Shown in pieces: positions 56,963 to 64,000 of a DNA stretch of 64,000 nt. The notes under the pieces are model-generated. The model was not told where the DNA came from and searched no databases. It worked only from the letters and a program-made list of their open reading frames with translations. The stretch covers positions 248,001 through 312,000 of the forward strand of contig CACVBU010000714.1 of NCBI GenBank assembly GCA_902728285.1, in the 5' to 3' direction. Origin of the DNA: Clytia hemisphaerica. Taxonomy: Eukaryota; Cnidaria; Hydrozoa; Leptothecata; Clytiidae. A program made the position numbers and the translations under genes. Within the stretch, counting starts at the first letter, position 1; every line of letters begins with the position of its first letter.

Positions 56963-58634
56963 GGTAAATCTCAGATTGTCAAAACGTTTGGAAATCGTCT
57001 CTACACGTAGAACACATTTTGTTTGAAAAAGTTCAATGTTACGAGTGTGGTGGCTTGATTCCAAGCTGAAAAATGAAGTACCTCAAATTACTTTACACAC
57101 ACCCACTGGAAAGATTGGCCGAAATGTCCAATTTCCAAGTGAAAAATTACGCTCTAGTTGTTGTCCCCGCTGAGAATAATCGGCTAAACCAGTCCTCACT
57201 GGTCACTGCATAATATTAACTATGATATGCTTGTCTCCCATCTTTTTTGGCTCGAAAACAATGGAATTCAAATCCCCAGCCATAAAAAACATAGCACCAT
57301 CGAGTCCGTAATTTCTAAGCCAACTGGCTGAAAGTAATCTACCGGGTATGTTAGGGTCTGTGAGAAGAGGATGTAAAAATGATTACAAAATTAGAAAAGT
57401 AACTCACTCAATAGAGGTGAATAGATCATCCCGACTGGATTGTCTTGATATCGCCTTCGATTTGGATGCTTTGTTCTATGTTTTAGCCTGCTCCAATCTC
57501 CTAACCTCGCTTATTTGATGTGAAGCATTCAGGATTCCGCACGTGGTACTTTTCGAATATTCCATTCAGTGTATCCGTCGATCCGTGTCTCACTGATTTG
57601 TCGTGGTCTTAAGTCTAAAAATTTAGAAATAATTAAAATTGAATATCAATACACCCGTCTCACAGCCCCGGTGGAAATTCTTTCTCATAGTGGGATGAAA
57701 GCTATTATATGGGGATAGAAACTCAAAATTGTTCAAACACCGCATTCCAAGGATGGTCTTGTTTTAAGTGCAATACTTTCCCATTGAATTTGAAATGGAG
57801 TTAGAAAGAGTCAATTTCCCAGTTGGACTGAAATTGTGGGGTATCTTTGCCATCATGGGCGAAATTTTGGCCAAATCTTCCAGTGGGGCTGGGGTCCCAG
57901 CGGGTCTGTGTCACAGGAGTGTGTCAATGCTCAAAAATAAGAGCCCACTAATTAAACTTTTCATATTATATATGGAGACCGGTTTAAGACGGTTCAGATA
58001 CGTATGGCGTGTAAGTTTTGCTAACTCAAATGGCTAGCACCTTATTAAGTATAAGTTAAAACTGTTCAAACCGAAAGGTCCTTCAAAAGTCAAAGGAAAA
58101 TTACACTACTGTACATGATTCGAGCTTAATCTTGAAATATATCAAAAACATTTTGAAGTAAAAAAAAAGTCCAAAGAAATCTTAATAATCTCCTCCCCTG
58201 AAAGACAACAGAAGTACAGTATTTGATTTGTAGATTTTAAAGTTTGCTGACAAAATAATCTTCTCATCTTCGAAGTTTGTAACAGACGTTTGATCGTTTT
58301 GACCTCTAAAATACAACTGAAAATACAATTTTTTTCAAGTGTTCCCGAAGAAGCTTTTCATTTCCCTAGAGAGAATACGCCAAAAGTCATCATGTTAGGT
58401 TACGTCACTAGTAAGTTGCGGTAGTTATTCATTGAAGTAAACTATTTGATTGGTAGCACATTTTTTCATTAAAACATGCTTGAAGCATTGAGTTTAAGCC
58501 TTTGTGGGATTGAATCAAGCGCCTTTTTTTCTGATATGAGATCTTTAAACATATTTTATTTTCAACCCAGCGTGTTTATGATCACGTGTTTTGAATGTCA
58601 TTTAGTGGCTTTATTTCCCACCCAAAAGATTCAT
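56963..58634. other. No gene recognised
   Basis: No coding gene supported. The frames at 57768-58037 and 58476-58736 have no recognisable domain. CATTGAGTTTAAGCC at about 58486 resembles a hAT-like MITE terminus. Confidence 0.45.
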
Positions 58635-58815
58635 CTCTGGCCTCTTACTAGTATTCAACCATTGACTTTAAAGCCACATCCAAAAAACGTTTACAATAAC
58701 GCCCGATATAAAGTAAACCAAATTGCCAGATTTTGAAAGATATACTGCTTAAAGGAAATAAGTGGCTTTGAAGTCAGTGGTTTAATACTAGTAAGAAGGG
58801 GCTCTCTGGCCTCTA
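58635..58815. repeat. ~180-bp inverted-repeat element
   Basis: CTCTGGCCTCTTACTAGTAT and CTTTAAAGCCAC on the left pair with GTGGCTTTGAAG, ATACTAGTAAGAAGG and CTCTGGCC on the right. A related fragment (CAAAGCCACTTATTTCC, ACAATAACGCCATATATAAA) is at 58917-58990. Confidence 0.65.
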
Positions 58816-59840
58816 GCCGTCACCCAGCCGTCACCCAGCGTCGCACCCGCCGAGGAGTAGATAAGCTGAACGCATCATAAGCCCTTTAGAATGTCGTAAT
58901 TATTCATAATTATTGTCAAAGCCACTTATTTCCCAGGTAAAAAGCCGTCCCACGTGTTTTTACAATAACGCCATATATAAAGTAAAACATATCGACAGAG
59001 CATTCAAGACCCGTCACTTTAAATGTGGGGCAAATCTTATAAGAGCTTGGGGAAACGAGAAGTTTTTACATGTTGCATTGCACCAACGTGAAAAAAACTT
59101 CTCGTGTCTACAAGTCTTTAAAAAGGCATCATCACTTTTTCCTGTTTTAATCTTTTGAACTAAATAGATCTCAGAGGATATAATTACATTTCAAGATGAT
59201 GGCCAGAGTTAATGAAACTTCAGTCTCTGGATCAACTTTGGATCAACCCAAGGACCTTCCCAGTTTATCCTTTGGAACTATTCCCTCAATAGCGAATGTA
59301 TGGAATTTGTGAAGCAATGAAAACGTGCCTGGGTTAATTTTATCGTACATCTGTATCATATTAATTATAATAATTTTAATCGTAATATTGTCTAAAATTA
59401 AAAAAAAAACTTTGATTTCAAAAATATATACAGGGATCTATACAGATTTAAAATATATCTGAATATAGCAAAATATGCGGAATTATCAAAAACTATTTAA
59501 AAATATGCAATATTTTCATCTCTTCATCATTAATTTCAGCATATTTGACTTTAAAAATAATCAGCCCTTTTTTCAAACATACTCTTGAATTTCCAATCGA
59601 GTCTTTAACACAGAATGATTCAAACAGAATGGCTAAACTTTTTCCCACCAAACAAAAAATGAATTACAACCTAGGTCATCATCCCCGTATCTCAAATCAA
59701 AAAATTTCCATGGAATTGAGCGAACTTCTTGATAGGATATGCTGTTGACGGTTTTTCTGGGCCATAATTCTTTATCATTAGCTTTTAAAGTCTGTTCCGT
59801 ATCTTGTCTTCATTTTTAAATCTAAAGATCTATATTTATG
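58816..59840. other. No gene recognised
   Basis: Repeat fragment at 58917-58990, then AT-rich non-coding DNA. Confidence 0.45.
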
Positions 59841-61308
59841 GAGTGTGATTTTTTTCGTGCCTTGCGTGCTTTCGTGCCCTTCGTGCCTTTTGAAAAAAAG
59901 TTCGTGCCTTTGAAAAAAAAGTTCGTGCCTTTCGAAAAAAAGTTCGTGCCTTTCGAAAAAAAGTTCGTGCCTTTTGAAAAAAAGTTCGTGCCTTTCGAAA
60001 AAAAGTTCGTGCCTTTCGAAAAAAAGTTCGTGCCTTTTGAAAAAAAGTTCGTGCCTTTGAAAAAAAAGTTCGTGCCTTTTGAAAAAAGTTCGTGCCTTTT
60101 GAAAAAAGTTCGTGCCTTTTGAAAAAAGTTCGTGCCTTTCGAAAAAAGTTCGTGCCTTTTGAAAAAAGTTCGTGCCTTTCGAAAAAAAGTTCGTGCCTTT
60201 TGAAAATAGTTAATGACAAAAAAAATAACCAGAAGCTTCATGAGGTTAAAAAACTTAGAAGGGTGGGTGGTGATTTAAACTACATACACTTTTTTATTAG
60301 AACGCCTTTAAATCGTAGTTTTGGCGAGCAGGGTATACTTATTTTCATAAAATTCATAAAACCCCCGGGGGGGGCACTCGATTTCGAAACGACGGTATGC
60401 GCCGCACAAAATCTGCTTTTCAAAATCGTACCCTTACAGTGCAGTACAATATGGTTGAAAAGGTTCCCTTTCAGTGCATTTTCTCTTGATTTACTCAACT
60501 CTTTTATAGTGCACTATATTTCTCAGCTGTAAATCTCCGTGAAAGAAGAAGCTCGGGAAATTTTTTGTTTCAAAGAAAAACGGAGAGAATTATTCTTGTC
60601 AGCTGTAATTATCAGACAATAGAAAAACCTTTCTTTTTAACAATTATTTTGAATTTGTTTTAAAATTCCACCCTTGCAGTGCATCAGTGCAATCTCACCT
60701 GATCTCACAGAAACACACCCTTACAGTGCATTTGGGATGCCGAAAAACCACACCCTTGAGCGCGGCACATGACGTAGGCCAGATTATATGAGTGCCCCCC
60801 CCCCCCGGGATAAAAATTCATAACTAACTTTCGATTATTAGAAAAATAATTACATGAATTACACAAATGAGAAAAAAAAAGAAGACATTGCATATTAACG
60901 AATGCGCTTTCGAATGTTTATTTCAAGATTCGAATGTTTTGAAAAGACAGGAAAGATAAAAAAGGATATACATGAATTGTCGGGTTTGAGAAGTCAACGT
61001 GCAAATTAGCGCGGATGCAAAGAAGAAGTGAAAGAACTAGTAGACGATGCTATCGTCCGTATAATATACTATTTTGATACAATGATATAACATAGTTTGT
61101 ATATTATAACACGTAATGTTGAGTCTGTGTGCAAAAGGCACGAACTTTTTTCAAAAGGCACGAACTTTTTTTTCAAAGGCACGAACTTTTTTTCAAAAGG
61201 CACGAACTTTTTTTTCAAAGGCACAAACTTTTTTTCGAAAGGCACGAACTTTTTTTCAAAAGGCACGAAGGGCACGAAGGCACGCAAGGCACGAAAAAAA
61301 TCACACTC
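59841..61308. mobile_element. 1.47-kb element whose inverted ends are 21-bp tandem arrays
   Basis: The left end starts GAGTGTGATTTTTTTCGTGC and continues as about 17 tandem units of GTTCGTGCCTTTCGAAAAAAA type (to 60208). The right end (61131-61308) is the reverse complement, with about six units, ending in ATCACACTC. Flanks ATATTTATG and ATATTCATG match at 8 of 9 positions, compatible with a 9-bp target duplication as in Mutator-like elements. All long frames here (for example 59822-60241) are Phe/Lys/Arg repeat translations. Confidence 0.75.
60362..60809. mobile_element. Nested C/G-tract element with CCCTTACAGTGCA motifs
   Basis: Bounded by CCCCCGGGGGGGGCACTC and GAGTGCCCCCCC...CCGGG. The interior has CCCTTACAGTGCA at about 60429, 60670 and 60719, and TTCAGTGCATTTT. 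Similar phrases occur at 50620-50815 and 62560. It lies inside the 59841-61308 element. Confidence 0.6.
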
Positions 61309-61309
61309 A

Positions 61310-61418
61310 TATTCATGATATGCACCATTGCAATGTCCTCTAACATTACATCAATACGTCATTTTCAACCAATCAGCTGTTGGGTCCGTGGAAGACATTG
61401 CAATGTTGCATATCAGGG
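61310..61418. mobile_element. Hairpin MITE (CATTGCAATG family), copy 3
   Basis: Contains TGCACCATTGCAATGTCC, AACCAATCAGCTGTTGGGTC and GACATTGCAATGTTGCATAT, as in 15925-16083 but with a shorter interior. It abuts the 21-bp-array element. Confidence 0.65.
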
Positions 61419-61471
61419 TTAGATAAAGTTCTACTTTAAATTGAATTTGTGAAGACTTTACAATTGATGAT

Positions 61472-64000
61472 TTACAAATTTGTCGCATCCATAGCATAAA
61501 CTTCATTTGTAATTCCGTGCATCTCTTTCTTATTGGCTTCCTTTAATTTCTCTTCCGGACTCATCCCATGGTTTTCCGGATCGTTCCAACTCTGTTTTTC
61601 ACCGGAACAGAAGATAATGAAGAACGTTCCACCAAAGGCGGCAAGCGAGGCGGCGATCGCAAACACTTTACGATAATTCTCACGAGATGGCTGAAATTAG
61701 ATAATAACACGATGAAAAAATGAAAAACAGCCTTATTTCAAACTCAGTAGGCCACTGAAAATCAGTACCATGTTTAGCCAATGTGGTCACAACGGGACGA
61801 TGGTAAATTCGGGTGCCTTACTAACATTGCCAAAAAATGTTCAGTGTTTTAAAAAAGGGTTCTCTAAAAGAGGCATGCAGAAATTTTCTAACTGTTGGCT
61901 CTATAGAAGCTATGGTATTATAAAAACGATTTAAAGATTGGTTTATATGAAACAAAATTAGCTCATTTTTTAAAGCTTGTACTGTTCGCAAACAATTGAG
62001 TTTAAAGGCCCGGAGGAGCTAGAGAGGAAACTCTTGAATAGGAAGTGGAGCCTCTTATTTTACTATCCAAAACTCGTAATCTGTGTGATTTTCGCAGAAG
62101 GTAACTTCCATCGCCATATTTCGATAAAATTGCCGCGTGAAAAAAAACCGTTCCAAAGGTGGCGCAAACATTAAGGCTTCACATTTTTCTTGCTTGAGAA
62201 AGGACGAAGATTCCTTCCTCTCTTAGACCTTTGTACTTCAAAAACTCAATACGTAGTTCGAGCGAACCATATTTTGATTCGTAACTTGCTTACGTCATCA
62301 TTTGTTAAGTAGCCTGTGATGGCAGGTGCCACACCTCCCGGGATTGTTCCGGCTAGGTTTTCGATACCGTATAAAATGCCACTGTAACGAGGTGCCAAAT
62401 CTAAGTGGTTGATGTTGTATCCAGAGTTGTTCAAGGAGAGCAACCCTATCAAAAGATAAATTGGCAATATCAGTAAGAACATTTGAAAACGGTTTTAATA
62501 TATTTCATGCATTTTAACTTCAAAATGAATGCAAAAATTTTAGTTTTTCTTACTTTTCACACCCTTACACAGTGTACTTTGGGAATCCTGAAAAACTCAC
62601 CCCGAAGGTCCGCAAAGATTATCAAAAGTTAGCTGTTTACACCCATAGAATACATGCAGTGCACTTAAGCTTTTATTTTTACATAAGTGATCTTGTTTCA
62701 GAAACGTATTTCATATCAGGAAAGTGCCTGCCTTTTGTTATATTATGCTGATATAAGCGAAAAAATATTTTTCTTTTCCTCTTTATCTGACCAATCTTGC
62801 TCCACATACGTGTCAATACAATATGAAAAAAGCTTGAAATTAAAATTGGTTAGTAAACAAACGATATCAATATTTAAAAACAAACCCTTTAAGGGCTATG
62901 TACTTAAAAAAGGTCAATCACTTGCTTTGAGTACCCCTTAAAAGTTATCCTACCTGTAGCAATGACCATATAAGTAACAGATAAATAAACTTCGTCACAT
63001 TTCGTATAACTGGTCAATAGTAATAACACAGCCGTTGGATAAAATCCTAAAGAATGGAAAAACAATATTGTTTGAAATCATTGGTTCTCTGAAAGACTCT
63101 CTGTGTGCGCTTTTTCATAAGAACGTCAAAAGTTTTTAAAGCCTATTTTCACCATTAGAGTAATTTCGTGCAATCTCTGTGCAAAAACTGTGTTTTTTTA
63201 GTCCACAAAGCTTTAAAATGTTCTTTATCTGTTCTTGATATTTTGATCATCGAAGCCTTTTGTTCTTAGAAAGTTTTTTATTTTGAAAAAGGTGATTGCG
63301 CTGGGCTACCTTTCAGGAAATATTTGTACATTGGGGGTGGAGGAAGTATTGGATATTTTGTCTGGGTGGTAGTGAAGAATCTGTGAAATTTGCCTTGTTT
63401 TAGGGGCAAACTTGCTCTGATTAGGGGTGATTTTGAATGTTCGGGGGTCAACTGATGGTTGTTCGGGGGTCAACTGATGGTTGTCCGGGGGTGAAATCCG
63501 TTGTCCGGGGGGTCAAAATTCACAAGATCCGGGGGGTAAATTTCCAAAAAATGTTATATTTTTCACCCCCCCCCCCCCCATATTCTAATTTGTTCTAGAA
63601 GAGCGCAATGCAAGATTCAAAGAATAAAGCTAATCATCAATAGAAGATTATTTTGTCCCGTGACACAATTTCCAACTACTATTAAAAAATAGTCGGACTT
63701 TGGGGGTTGCATTGCAATAATCTTGGGAACCCCTTTGAAGGCCTTTTCATATCTATACGCTTGTCTATTGTGCCCTTAGTTTTAAAATTAAAAGTTTAAC
63801 TCCCAGCTGTCAAACACCATAGTTTCAACGCTCATCTCATGTCCATGCAACGTTGGATGAATATTGAAACAACGTTGTGTGCCAGCTTGGTTTCGATTGG
63901 TCATTTGGTCATTAGACGATCCAATAATAAAATCTACTCACCAAAGACGGTCATAATTCTTTTAGTTGTTTGTTTGGAGAGTTTGTTGTTTTGCAGAAAA
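61472..64000 (-). CDS. SLC17-family anion transporter (sialin/VGLUT-like), 3' exons; continues past window
   Basis: Minus-strand exons are 64000(+)-63942, 63046-62954, 62445-62294 and 61690-61472. All junctions are GT-AG and phases agree (1, 1, 0). They encode about 173 residues of the C-terminal part. The key segment NINHLDLAPRYSGILYG, then LAGTIPG and PAITGYL, is the conserved helix 10-11 region of SLC17 proteins (sialin, vesicular glutamate and nucleotide transporters, Na/phosphate type I). The last exon encodes helix 12 (VFAIAASLAAFGGTFF), the FCSGEKQSWND signature and a hydrophilic tail. The family moves organic anions across lysosomal or synaptic vesicle membranes; which member this is cannot be decided from the C-terminus. 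Exons 1 to n with helices 1 to about 8 are outside the window. Confidence 0.9.
63303..63606. mobile_element. Diverged MITE of the TGTCCAGGGGG family in an SLC17 intron
   Basis: Begins GGGCTACCTTTCAGGAAA and ends TTTGTTCTAGAAGAGC. The interior has GTTCGGGGGTCAACTGATGG and GTCCGGGGG reiterations and a poly-C tract at 63565-63579. It is a family relative of 4515-4776 and 56410-56669. Confidence 0.6.

Noticed and set aside
59822..60532. ORFs of 94-146 residues rich in Phe, Lys and Arg
   Set aside because: Repeat translations of the 21-bp array, open in several frames at once.

Overview
The window is AT-rich, intron-bearing animal DNA crowded with small transposons and tandem repeats. Spliced genes with GT-AG introns, a signal-peptide neuropeptide-like precursor, MFSD8-like and SLC17-family transporters, nuclear tRNA-Cys genes and a ribosome-skipping 2A peptide all point to a non-vertebrate metazoan. 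I lean towards a cnidarian or another early-branching marine animal, but nothing in the sequence fixes the phylum. There are no prokaryotic operons, rRNA genes or CRISPR arrays.

Layout. 1-1821: repeats, including a TTAA-flanked MITE. 1937-6297 (minus): a complete five-exon gene that I reconstructed from splice sites. It encodes a 298-residue secreted precursor with nine PGLxW repeats and many dibasic sites. 7.2-13.3 kb: a repeat district in which two related minisatellite arrays in opposite orientation flank an unrecognised Cys/His-rich ORF (10136-10747). 14.2-27.3 kb: a 6.6-kb segment present twice in direct orientation around a single N at 20806; the second copy is rich in small indels just after the N. 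This looks like two overlapping contigs that were not merged. The segment carries an MFSD8-like transporter gene (copies 1 and 2, each broken at a different place). 32.0-34.3 kb: a third, diverged and intact MFSD8-like gene (three exons, 493 residues).

29.8-31.9 kb and 41.1-44.4 kb are an older segmental duplication carrying tRNA-Cys genes. The second copy was later hit by at least four MITEs, so the first copy serves as a ready-made empty-site control. 36.2-38.0 kb holds a 397-residue ORF with a 2A-like skipping motif (DIELNPGP) followed by a Cys/Asp-x-His protease-like domain. The DNA spanning its stop codon resembles the 3' half of hAT-like MITEs found elsewhere in the window. 38.8-39.5 kb is a nearly perfect 687-bp foldback. 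44-61 kb has no recognisable gene and many terminal-inverted-repeat elements, including one (59.8-61.3 kb) whose inverted ends are themselves 21-bp tandem arrays. 61472-64000 (minus) is the 3' part of an SLC17 (sialin/VGLUT-like) gene that runs off the window.

There is no operon logic. The genes appear independent: a secreted peptide precursor, a probable lysosomal transporter family expanded in tandem, a vesicular or lysosomal anion transporter, and transposon cargo. Exon boundaries come from splice consensus, phase agreement and protein similarity recalled from known families; no alignment was run.
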